From the NCBI GenBank assembly GCA_018665815.1, contig JABJBP010000152.1, forward strand, positions 1 to 34,855: DNA of 34,855 nt, in the 5' to 3' direction. Position 1 is the first letter of the stretch. Each line of letters begins with the position of its first letter. Of the stretch, positions 16,996 to 24,899 are shown piece after piece. A model generated the notes under the pieces. The model was not told where the DNA came from and searched no databases. It saw nothing but the letters and a program-made list of their open reading frames with translations. The DNA is from Rhodospirillaceae bacterium. Lineage in GTDB: Bacteria > Pseudomonadota > Alphaproteobacteria > Rhodospirillales > Casp-alpha2. A program made the translations under genes and the position numbers.

Positions 16996-17302
16996 TCGAT
17001 TGCGGGTGATCCCGCGCATCTTGATTCTTAATATTCTTAGATTCGAACCCTCGGCACTATGTCCGTTCCTGGCTACAGGCAGTCGTGAGCTTCCGTGCCG
17101 CAGAACGTCTGCTGTTGGCAGAATAGCCGACGAGGCTCGTGGTTTCTCACTTAATGTGAGAACCGACGCTGGGGAAATCTCATTCGATGCGTTGCCCTTT
17201 GACCGTCAAATTACCGGTGATTACCGCCGCATCACACTTAGTGTTTAAAAAGCCGAGCCGCCCTTACACGCTATTTTCAGGTCGATCGTTTTCGAGATAC
17301 TC
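16996..17302 (+). other. Non-coding, possible further PhzF debris
   Basis: No intact gene is visible. One plus-strand frame contains a stretch at about 17140-17190 that resembles the central strand of PhzF proteins (NVRTDAGEISFDAL), so this may be disrupted sequence from the same ancestral gene. No terminator or promoter stands out. Confidence 0.35.
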
Positions 17303-18652
17303 TTAATCCTCACGCCTGCGGGGTGCGTCTGGCATCTCAAAAGGACGGGCCTGTTCAAAGGCCCCGGCGGCCCGCATCACCAACGGATCGGCATAGCGCG
17401 GCCCAACGATCTGCAAGCCGACCGGTAGCCCGGCCTCGGTGAACCCGCACGGCACCGAACACGCCGGCTGACCGGTCAGATTGAACGGGTAGGAGAACGG
17501 CGTCCATTCCATCCAGTGCTTTTGCGTTGTCGGCGCAGCGACGTCCTAGCCGACGTCGAAGGCCGGCACCGCCAAGGTCGGCGTGATCAGCAGATCATAG
17601 GATTCATGGAACAAATTCATCCGCCGACCTAAGTCAACACGGGCATCCATGGCATCCATATAGTCATCAATCGTATAGCCCCGGCCCTCTTCAGCGATGG
17701 CCAGCAGACCAGGATTCATCTCGCCCAGGCGGTCCTGAGGTTGCTTGTCAATCAACCGCGTCGCGCCCCGGAACCAATGTTTGTTAAACATGTCCATGGG
17801 GTCATCGAAGCCGGGATCAACTTCCTCAACCATGGCGCCTTGGTCTTCAAACACTTTCACCGCGTTGGCGACGATGGCGGCAACTTCCGGATCGACCTTG
17901 GCGTAACCCAAGGTCGGGCTAAAGGCGACCGACAGATGGCGGACACCCAAATCCAGCCCCGTGCGGAAATCCCACGGGTCATAGGGAAGCGCGTGCCAAT
18001 CGCGCGGATCGGGCAAGACCATGATGTTGAGCATCATCGCCGCGTCCTCGACGGTTCGTGTCAACGGCCCGACGTGGCTCAGCGTGCCCATGGCGCTCGG
18101 CGGATAGACAGGCGCGCGGCCAAAGGTCGGCTTGATCCCGAAGACACCGGTGAAGCCCGCCGGTATGCGCACCGAGCCGCCGCCGTCGGTGCCGATATTG
18201 AGATGCGCCATACCCAGCGCCGCGGCTGCCGCGGCACCACCGCTCGACCCGCCCGGTGTCTTCGACGTATCCCAAGGATTGCGGGTAATGCCGGTGAGCG
18301 GGCTGTCCGCGAGGCCTTTCCAGCCGTGCTCCGGCGTCGTCGTGCGGCCGATGATCACAGCACCATGCTCGCGCATCCGTGCCACGGCCGGCGCATCGAA
18401 GCGCTCAGGCGGACTTTCTGGCGTAAGTTTCGACCCGCGCCAGGTGACGTCACCTTTGACCGGGATGATATCCTTGACGCCGAGCGGCACGCCATCTGCG
18501 AGCCCCCGGGGCGAGCCCTTCATCCAGCGATCTTCTGACTCTTTGGCCGCCTTCAGTGCACCGTCTTCGTCGACACGGCAAAAGGCATTGATCTCACCGT
18601 CAACAGCATCTATCCGCCGCAGCGCGTCCTTGACCACATCGACCGGCGACAA
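17303..18652 (-). pseudogene. Amidase-signature gene interrupted by an in-frame TAG
   Basis: Residues 1-368 form most of an amidase-signature enzyme with its complete triad: K60 in GVPLGVKD, S136 in GGSSGGAA and S160 in GGGSVRIPA. The frame is stopped by TAG at 17548-17546, directly after TPTLAVPAFDVG. The same frame then continues for 80 codons with DVAAPTTQKHWMEWTPFSYPFN and the expected C-terminal core LPVGLQIVGP, ending at TAA 17305-17303. A single CAG-to-TAG change would explain the break. The 5' end also looks shortened: the frame opens only at a TTG (18652), after a stop 20 bases upstream. Taken together, this is probably a pseudogene; readthrough or a sequence error is possible. Confidence 0.8.
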
Positions 18653-18801
18653 GGTCTTCCATTCATAAAGTTAGATCAGCCGCGTCGCCGGCATATATCC
18701 GGTGGTCGTTGCCCATCAGTGGCCATAACAAAATTCCCCTCTTGCCTGAAATAGGATGATAGCAGTGAGCCCACTGAGGCAAATGATTTTTCCGATCCCC
18801 G

Positions 18802-19647
18802 CTAACCCGAAATCTGCAACACCACGATGCCCGCTGTTATGATCAGTGCTGAAATGATCCGCGCCGCGCCAAACCCTTCCTTCAAAATAAGGCTGCCAAT
18901 GACCGCTGCGAACAGCACCGAGGTTTCCCGGAGCGCCGAGACATGCGCCATGCCGCCTTGGGTCAGCGCAAAGAGCGCGATGCCGTAAGCAATCGTCGTC
19001 AGGCACCCACCGGCCAGGGCGGGCTTCCAGCTAGCGCGAAGAAACGGTGCCACGTCGGTCCGCCGGCGCGCCAAGACGTAAAGCCCAAACGGAATGCCTT
19101 CCAAGAAATTCAGCCAAACAATATACGGCCACGGGCTGGCACCGGCCCGCATGCCGAGGCCATCCAAGACCGTATAGGACGAGATCAGAACGCCTGTGCA
19201 AAATGCCGCCAGCAGCGGCTTCATCCCGGCCCGGGTCGGCTTGCCACGCGCGAACGTCAGGCTGACGATCCCCACCGAGACCAGCGCGATGCCACCGAAC
19301 CCCACGACCGTCGGCACCTCGCCGGCGACCACCATGGCGCCAAGGGCGACCAGCAACGGCGACGAGCCCCGCGCAATGGGATAGACCTCGCTGAGATCAC
19401 CCAGTTTGTAACTGATCAGCAGGAACACATAATAGAGATTGTGGACCAACGCCGAGACCAACAGGTAGGGCCAGACGTGGACATCAGGCAGACCGACAAA
19501 GAAAATCGCCACCGTGCCCAACGCCGTGCCGGTCAGATGGATGGCGGTAAAGGTCAAGACCCGGTCACCGCTGGACTTAACCACGGCATTCCAACTGGCA
19601 TGCACCAGGGCGGCGAAAAGGACCAACGCGACGAGATGAAATTCCAC
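18802..19647 (-). CDS. EamA/DMT family transporter
   Basis: A 281-residue membrane protein with about ten hydrophobic helices in two EamA repeats, typical of drug/metabolite transporter superfamily exporters. Conserved features include VHASWNAVVKSSGD near the N-terminus, LSEVYPIARGSSPLLVALGA at the end of the first repeat, and HVSALRETSVLFAAVIGSLILKE in the second. The start is GTG 19647, preceded by AGGGGA at good spacing. The substrate is unknown. It is divergent from the nitronate monooxygenase gene, and the 124-bp gap between them carries an 11-bp direct repeat. Confidence 0.9.
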   Translation of the reverse strand: MEFHLVALVLFAALVHASWNAVVKSSGDRVLTFTAIHLTGTALGTVAIFFVGLPDVHVWPYLLVSALVHNLYYVFLLISYKLGDLSEVYPIARGSSPLLVALGAMVVAGEVPTVVGFGGIALVSVGIVSLTFARGKPTRAGMKPLLAAFCTGVLISSYTVLDGLGMRAGASPWPYIVWLNFLEGIPFGLYVLARRRTDVAPFLRASWKPALAGGCLTTIAYGIALFALTQGGMAHVSALRETSVLFAAVIGSLILKEGFGAARIISALIITAGIVVLQISG

Positions 19648-19693
19648 GGATGTCCCCTGCTAGACTCCCGAGAATGCTAGTCAGCGCGCCCGC

Positions 19694-19721
19694 ACCTTGC
19701 AAACCCACAAACCTTGCAAAC
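19694..19721. repeat. Perfect 11-bp direct repeat between divergent genes
   Basis: ACCTTGCAAAC occurs twice (19694-19704 and 19711-19721), 17 bp apart start to start. It lies 50 to 78 bp upstream of the nitronate monooxygenase start and a similar distance from the EamA gene. Each copy contains the palindromic core TTGCAA. Placement suggests an operator, but no regulator gene is adjacent. Confidence 0.45.
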
Positions 19722-19771
19722 ATCTACGGCGCGCGACACCTTACGCCGTCACACATATATAGGAGCGCCGC

Positions 19772-20848
19772 ATGGCCAATTGGACAGAAAGCTGGATCAC
19801 CGAACGCCTAGGCCTCAGGTTCCCGATCATCCAAGCCCCCATGGCCGGCTCATCGAGCAACGAATTGGCGGTGGCCGTGTCGCGGGCCGGCGGCATGGGA
19901 TCCATGGGTGTGGCGCTGCAATCGGCTGAGGCCACGCGGGCCGACTGCGAGACCGTGCGCGCCGGCACCAACGGTGCGTATAACGTCAACTTCTTCGTCC
20001 ACAAGGACGCCGAGATCGATGCGTCCAAGGGCGACGCTTTCCGTGCCCAACTGGCGCCTTACTACGAAGAGCTGGGCTTGGGCGAGGTGCCGGCGGCGGA
20101 GGTCTCGTCCCTGCCCTTCAACGAAGATCACTTGGCCGTCGTCTTGGACCAAAAACCACCGGTCGTCAGTTTCCATTTCGGCATGCCCCGCGATGAATTG
20201 TTCGCGGCCGTCAAGGATGCCGGCATTTTCACCATCTCGTCGGCGACCAATGTCCGCGAAGCGCAGGAATTGGAGCGCCGTGGCATCGACGCCATCATCG
20301 CGCAGGGTTTTGAAGCCGGCGGCCACCGAGGCACGTTTGCCGAGCCCTATGAAGACGGCTGGGTCGGCACCATGGCGCTGGTCCCGCAGATCGTCGATGC
20401 CGTATCCGTGCCGGTGATCGCGGCGGGCGGCATCATGGACGGGCGCGGCATCGCAGCCGCCCTGGTCTTGGGTGCCGACGCCGTGCAATTGGGCACGGCG
20501 TTCCTGAACTGCCCCGAAAGCGCCGTTCCCGATGTCCATCGCGAGGCGCTGAAAAATGCGCGGGACGACCAAACCCGCCTGACACACGCCTTTTCCGGCC
20601 GCCCGGCGCGCGGCATTGAGAACCGCTATATCCGCGAAACCAAGGGCGGCGAAGACAACTTCCCCGATTTCCCCATCCTCAACACATTGACCGGACCTAT
20701 GAGGAAAGCCAGCGCCGAAGCCGGCACCGGCGACTTCATGTCGCTTTGGGCCGGCCAGGGCGTCACCATGACCCGCGACCTGCCGGCGGCGGAATTGCTG
20801 GAAAAGCTGGTCGCGGAGACGGATGCGGTATTGGGCAAATTGATTTAA
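19772..20848 (+). CDS. Nitronate monooxygenase (2-nitropropane dioxygenase family)
   Basis: FMN-dependent TIM-barrel enzyme of 358 residues that oxidises alkyl nitronates such as propionate-3-nitronate. Visible family features are PIIQAPMAG at the N-terminus (about 18-26), the QGFEAGGHRGTF motif with likely catalytic H185, the phosphate-binding AAGGI (about 218-221) and GADAVQLGTAFL (about 235-246). AGGAG lies about nine bases before ATG 19772. The gene is convergent with the acyl-CoA ligase gene, and a GC-rich hairpin lies between them. Some members act as detoxifying enzymes and others have unrelated substrates, so the exact role is uncertain. Confidence 0.92.
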   Translation: MANWTESWITERLGLRFPIIQAPMAGSSSNELAVAVSRAGGMGSMGVALQSAEATRADCETVRAGTNGAYNVNFFVHKDAEIDASKGDAFRAQLAPYYEELGLGEVPAAEVSSLPFNEDHLAVVLDQKPPVVSFHFGMPRDELFAAVKDAGIFTISSATNVREAQELERRGIDAIIAQGFEAGGHRGTFAEPYEDGWVGTMALVPQIVDAVSVPVIAAGGIMDGRGIAAALVLGADAVQLGTAFLNCPESAVPDVHREALKNARDDQTRLTHAFSGRPARGIENRYIRETKGGEDNFPDFPILNTLTGPMRKASAEAGTGDFMSLWAGQGVTMTRDLPAAELLEKLVAETDAVLGKLI

Positions 20849-20866
20849 TCGCAGAGGCAGTCTCAA

Positions 20867-20899
20867 GCGCGGGCGGGATGGCGCGGTTGGCGCCCGCGC
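20867..20899. terminator. GC-rich hairpin between convergent genes
   Basis: GCGCGGGCG (20867-20875) and CGCCCGCGC (20891-20899) form a perfect 9-bp stem with a 15-base loop. It lies between the ends of the nitronate monooxygenase and acyl-CoA ligase genes. There is no T-tract on either side, so it may slow or protect 3' ends rather than act as a classic intrinsic terminator. Confidence 0.4.
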
Positions 20900-20947
20900 G
20901 TCCCCCTCCAAGCGATAACCTGATAGCACGCCGCCAAACCCGCGCTC

Positions 20948-22567
20948 TTAGTTGCCATCAAGCACCACTCCATAGTCACCGGCGAGGAACTGATCGCGAA
21001 TCACGAACTTCTGCACCTTGCCCGAACCGGTGAGCGGGAATTCGGGCACCAGCACCCAAACTGTCGGAGTCTTTTGAGGTGACACATGGTCGCGGCAATG
21101 CGCCTTCAGCTCACCAATTTCTGGGATTTCATCCGACAGAATAAAAGCAGCAATAATCTCACCCCATTTTTCATCGGGCAGGCCGACAACGGCGACTTGT
21201 AAAATGAGCGAATGCTCGATCAGGACGGCTTCAATCTCGGCCGGGAAATGATTTTCCCCGCCGCGAATAATCATATCCTTGACCCGTCCGGTCACCCGGA
21301 CAAATCCTTGCCCATCCATCGCGCCCAGATCACCGGTATGCAGCCAACCGTCCGCATCAATGGCCGCCGATGTGGCTTCCGGATTATCGTTATATTCAAT
21401 CATTACCGCATAGGATCGCGCGCAAATTTCGCCAACCTGGTCCACGGGCAACACACGACTATCCTCCGGAGAACGGATCGAAACCTCTGTCCAGGGGAGC
21501 GGTTGACCGGCAGTTTCAACAATCTGCTCAATGGTCGCTTCAATTGGGTTGAGGCAGATCATTGGGGAATGTTCAGTCTGGCCGAAGGCCGATAAAAGAT
21601 GACAGTCCAATCGAGCCCGAACCCGGCGAACCAAATCAGGCGGCACCGGGGCACCACCAGTTGAGATGACTTCAAGCGAGGAAATATCACGTGGGTTTTC
21701 GTCCAATGATTCCAACAGACCGAACAACATTGTCGGCACTGCAAAGCAAGTCGTCACCCCTTGTTCCTCAATAAGTTTCGCGAAGACGTTCGCATCAAAC
21801 CGCTTGATCAACAGCATCTTGCAGGCGGCCTGCAAGCATCCCAACGCACCGGTCGCACAGCCCGCCGTATGGAACAACGGCATAAAGTTAGCCCAAACGG
21901 AATGCCGCCCGACCTGCTTGCGCGCGCAATAAACACGCGCGTTGTTGACTAAATTTCTATGGCTGAGTACCGCGCCCTTCGGAAACCCGGTGGTCCCGGA
22001 TGTGTATTGAATTTGAGCCGCATCATCGGGGGAGACATCCGGCAATAACGTCTGGCGGTCCGCTTTGGCGAACAGCGCGGTCTCGTCCGAAAGATTTACG
22101 ACTTCACGAATGAATTCATTACCATCGATTGCCGCCTCCGCAACTTTCCGCATCGGATTTCCACGAAATTCATCGATCATAAAGAGCGCCACGGCACCTG
22201 ACTGGTCCAATACATAGCGCAGTTCATTGGGCTGAAATGATGGATTGGCCGTAACAAGCACCACCCCCGCCAAGCCACAGGCATATTCCATAAAAATCCA
22301 TTCGGGGATGTTCGGCGCCCAGACGACAATCCTCTCACCAGGCGAAAACCGCGTGGCAAGGGACCGGGCCAACGTTTCCGAAACGCTCAATAATTCTGAA
22401 TAAGTCCATTCCCCGCATACATCGCCATTGTCATCGATATCGATCATAGCCACGGCGTCGGGATGATTTGCGGCGATCTCATTTAGCAGATCACCGACCG
22501 TAATTTCGCGAATTTCGGCATCTGTCTGCGCTGGGAAATAGGAAGAACTTAAACTTAGCTCATACAA
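20948..22567 (-). CDS. AMP-binding acyl-CoA synthetase
   Basis: A 539-residue adenylate-forming ligase of the fatty acyl-CoA synthetase type, producing acyl-CoA from a carboxylic acid, ATP and CoA. Motifs in order are the P-loop YTSGTTGFPKG, SAFGQTEHSP, GWLHTGDLGAMDGQGFVRVTGR with the DMIIRGGENHFPAEIE hinge, and C-terminal PLTGSGKVQKFVIRD carrying the catalytic lysine. The start appears to be TTG 22567, with AAGGA about nine bases upstream; the frame closes 15 bases further up and contains no ATG there. The chain-length preference cannot be read. Neighbours give no pathway. Confidence 0.92.
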   Translation of the reverse strand: MYELSLSSSYFPAQTDAEIREITVGDLLNEIAANHPDAVAMIDIDDNGDVCGEWTYSELLSVSETLARSLATRFSPGERIVVWAPNIPEWIFMEYACGLAGVVLVTANPSFQPNELRYVLDQSGAVALFMIDEFRGNPMRKVAEAAIDGNEFIREVVNLSDETALFAKADRQTLLPDVSPDDAAQIQYTSGTTGFPKGAVLSHRNLVNNARVYCARKQVGRHSVWANFMPLFHTAGCATGALGCLQAACKMLLIKRFDANVFAKLIEEQGVTTCFAVPTMLFGLLESLDENPRDISSLEVISTGGAPVPPDLVRRVRARLDCHLLSAFGQTEHSPMICLNPIEATIEQIVETAGQPLPWTEVSIRSPEDSRVLPVDQVGEICARSYAVMIEYNDNPEATSAAIDADGWLHTGDLGAMDGQGFVRVTGRVKDMIIRGGENHFPAEIEAVLIEHSLILQVAVVGLPDEKWGEIIAAFILSDEIPEIGELKAHCRDHVSPQKTPTVWVLVPEFPLTGSGKVQKFVIRDQFLAGDYGVVLDGN

Positions 22568-22616
22568 ATTTGAGTTTCCTTCTCACCCTCTGGAACGCCT
22601 GAAGATCGGAGAATTT

Positions 22617-22630
22617 TTGAATAAGGTCAA
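22617..22630. promoter_or_regulatory. Near-consensus FNR-like palindrome
   Basis: TTGAAtaagGTCAA matches TTGAY-N4-RTCAA at nine of ten fixed positions. It lies 50 bp upstream of the acyl-CoA ligase start and about 195 bp upstream of the DUF3299 gene. One mismatch and the lack of a clear -10 make this a weak candidate. Confidence 0.25.
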
Positions 22631-22824
22631 TATCGAAACCGAACTGCTGCCCGTCGTCAGTTTTTGTTTAATCATGCCCCACAACCGACTAGGTGCCGGG
22701 TGGCGTTACCGTGCGCCAAGACCTAACAATCACGCGAGTTGATCAATTGTCCGTTGGTTTTTCTTGCGAACCGGCTTATCACATACGGATTATTGATGAC
22801 GAGCCAAGAGCGAGGAGAAAATCC

Positions 22825-23487
22825 GTGAACCGGTTGTTTGCTATCATTTCTGTGCTGGCGATCTTATGGCAAGCCCCAGTTCGCGCAGAGGTGCCCCAGG
22901 AATTGACCTGGGAACATTTGATCCCGACCGGGCCGCCAATCGACGACCTCAGATCTGAACTCAGCCCCGATCAATTTGTTGAGTTGGAGCTATTGGCGTC
23001 CATTGGCGCTAAACAGAAACTGGGGATGATCAATGACGTCGATCCACAGACCGAGTTCGCCTACGAATTGGCACACGGGCTCAGGAAAGCCGGGCTCGAC
23101 GTGGATAGCCTTATTCAGCGCTATATGAGCACCCAGGTTGAAATTCGTAAGCGCAACGCCCAGGTCGTCGAGAAACTCGACGGTCAGTTGGTTCGCATTC
23201 CGGGCTACGCGCTGCCATTGGAATTTGATGGCACCGCAGTCGAGGAATTTCTTTTGGTGCCCTATGTCGGCGCCTGCATTCATGTGCCCGCACCGCCCAA
23301 AAATCAGATGGTCTTTGTTCGCTTAAACCAGTCCTACGCGGCCAAGAGCCTTTATGAGCCGATCTGGATCACCGGGCGGATGAAAGTCGAAAGCGTGACG
23401 AAATCTCTGGGCCTGGTCGACGGCAATGCCGATGTGCACGCGGGGTATTCGATCGAAGGTCTTCGGATCGAACCCTACAAATATTGA
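22825..23487 (+). CDS. DUF3299 domain-containing exported protein
   Basis: A 220-residue protein with a signal peptide (FAIISVLAILWQAPVRA) and a DUF3299 domain, recognisable from LVRIPGYALPLEFDGTAVEEFLLVPYVGACIHVPAPPKNQ (quoted here in part: VRIPGYALPLEF, LLVPYVGACIHVP). The Cys and His of ACIHVP are good metal-ligand candidates. GTG 22825 was chosen because GAGGAG lies eight bases before it and it opens directly into the signal peptide; the longer frame back to 22693 would bury the signal. DUF3299 proteins often accompany ZrgA-type zinc transporters, as here. It lies upstream of the Zur-like promoter and so may have its own control. Confidence 0.82.
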   Translation: MNRLFAIISVLAILWQAPVRAEVPQELTWEHLIPTGPPIDDLRSELSPDQFVELELLASIGAKQKLGMINDVDPQTEFAYELAHGLRKAGLDVDSLIQRYMSTQVEIRKRNAQVVEKLDGQLVRIPGYALPLEFDGTAVEEFLLVPYVGACIHVPAPPKNQMVFVRLNQSYAAKSLYEPIWITGRMKVESVTKSLGLVDGNADVHAGYSIEGLRIEPYKY

Positions 23488-23535
23488 TATCATGACCTCT
23501 TCAGACCGGACGCCGCATTAATTCATCGGTCGCCA

Positions 23536-23565
23536 TTGACACTTAATGTTATTACATTACATAAT
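23536..23565 (+). promoter_or_regulatory. Promoter of the zrg genes with Zur-like operator in the spacer
   Basis: A perfect -35 TTGACA (23536-23541), an 18-bp spacer and a -10 CATAAT (23560-23565) predict a start near 23572, 34 bp before zrgA. The spacer is filled by the palindrome TAATGTtattACATTA (23544-23559). This resembles proteobacterial Zur boxes, which are built around AATGTTAT-type half-sites. A repressor bound there would block RNA polymerase. The sequence elements are seen; zinc-dependent repression by Zur is inferred. Confidence 0.7.
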
Positions 23566-23605
23566 CAATCAAATCGGCATTTCGGCCATATGAAGGGATT
23601 GAGGA

Positions 23606-24139
23606 ATGGAAAATTTAGTCAGAACCGCATTGGCGGGGCTTGTTGTCACGGGGAGCCTACTGGCGGTATCTCCGGTGTCGGCGGCAGAAAAACACGCCCA
23701 CGGCGAAGGCGAACTTAAACTGGCCATCGAGGGCAATAAAGTCGTCATCGAATTGACCGCGCCGGGATCTGACATCGTGGGATTTGAGCACAAACCCTCG
23801 TTGGACGCAGACCGCAAAGCCGTCGCTGCCGCCGCCGCCATGCTCAAAGACGGCGGGGCGCTGTTTGCCTTTCCGGACAAGGCCGGATGCAAAATGCAAG
23901 AAGCCGACGTTCATTCAGAAATGCTACATGATGATAAACATAAACATGGCGATGGCGATCACGCCGAGTTTGAGGTGCATTACAGTTTCAGTTGCGCGAC
24001 GCCAAGCGCGCTGACCCACGTCGATGTCAGGTATTTCAAGGCCTTCCCGCGCGCCCATGAGCTCGAAGTCCAGATGATCACCCAGAAAGGACAAGGTGCA
24101 GCCGAGTTGACAGCGTCGTCGTCACGCCTGACCTTCTAG
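23606..24139 (+). CDS. zrgA: ZrgA-family (DUF2796) periplasmic zinc uptake protein
   Basis: A 177-residue exported protein with a signal peptide (1-26, cut after SAA) and a DUF2796/ZrgA domain. HAHGEGELKLAIEGN begins the mature protein, and APGSDIVGFEHKP is the family signature. A His/Asp-rich loop at about 103-125 (HSEMLHDDKHKHGDGDHAEF) is suited to zinc binding. Members act in zinc acquisition; the Vibrio zrg system is the best-known case. The ribosome site AAGGGA lies seven bases before ATG. The gene follows a Zur-like promoter and leads an ABC transporter pair. Confidence 0.88.
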   Translation: MENLVRTALAGLVVTGSLLAVSPVSAAEKHAHGEGELKLAIEGNKVVIELTAPGSDIVGFEHKPSLDADRKAVAAAAAMLKDGGALFAFPDKAGCKMQEADVHSEMLHDDKHKHGDGDHAEFEVHYSFSCATPSALTHVDVRYFKAFPRAHELEVQMITQKGQGAAELTASSSRLTF

Positions 24140-24170
24140 GTCAGGAATAACGATTAAGGCCTGAGAGCGC

Positions 24171-24899
24171 ATGCCGCCATCTGTCGTTCAGCTTTCCGAT
24201 GTTAAGTTCCGCTGGCGCCCTGAAAATCCGCTCACCCTGGATGTGCCGGGCTTCGAATTGACGGCGGGCGAATGCCTGTTCGTTTACGGGCCCAGTGGTA
24301 GCGGCAAGACGACGCTGCTGAATCTCGTCGCCGGCGTCGCAAATCCGGAACACGGTGAGGTGCGCGTCCTCGATCAAAGCCTGGCGCAACTCCCAACGGC
24401 CCATCGGGACGCATTCCGGTCCGATCACATCGGCCTGATTTTTCAGATGTTTAATTTGGTGCCCTATCTCTCGGTGGTGGAGAATATCCTGCTGCCCTGC
24501 CGCTTTTCGGCCCGGCGGCGCGATAGGGCGGTGGCGAATGACGGCAGCCTGGACGCCGGCGCCAGCCGGTTGCTTGGCGATCTAGAACTGGATTTCGCAG
24601 GCCTAGGTTCGCGGACGGTATCGGAATTAAGCGTTGGCCAGCAACAGCGCGTCGCCGCGGCCCGGGCCCTCATCGGCGCGCCCGAGCTGATCATTGCCGA
24701 TGAACCCACGTCGTCGCTGGACGCCGATGTGCAACAGGCATTTTTGGATCTGTTGTTCAATGAAGTGAAACGGACCGGCGCGGCGCTGCTGTTCGTCAGC
24801 CATGACCGCCGCCTCGAGCCGCGATTTACCCGTTCGGTTTCGCTGACCGACATCAACAATGCCGTGACACCGTCGCCCGGTCCGCAGCTTAGCCCATGA
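24171..24899 (+). CDS. ABC transporter ATP-binding protein of the ZrgA locus
   Basis: A 242-residue ATPase of the MacB/LolD type, which partners with FtsX-like permeases. It has Walker A GPSGSGKTT (40-48), Q-loop Q92 in LIFQMFNLVPYLSVVEN, signature LSVGQQQR (153-160), Walker B LIIADEP (173-179) and H-loop H211. It starts 31 bp after zrgA and overlaps the permease gene by four bases (ATGA), so the three genes form an operon. Similarity alone would allow a Lol lipoprotein transporter, but the ZrgA context and Zur-like promoter favour a role in zinc uptake. Confidence 0.88.
   Translation: MPPSVVQLSDVKFRWRPENPLTLDVPGFELTAGECLFVYGPSGSGKTTLLNLVAGVANPEHGEVRVLDQSLAQLPTAHRDAFRSDHIGLIFQMFNLVPYLSVVENILLPCRFSARRRDRAVANDGSLDAGASRLLGDLELDFAGLGSRTVSELSVGQQQRVAAARALIGAPELIIADEPTSSLDADVQQAFLDLLFNEVKRTGAALLFVSHDRRLEPRFTRSVSLTDINNAVTPSPGPQLSP

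Noticed and set aside
19850-20929. A 359-codon minus-strand open frame
   Set aside because: It is the shadow of the nitronate monooxygenase gene; composition is Arg/Gly-rich with no family motif.
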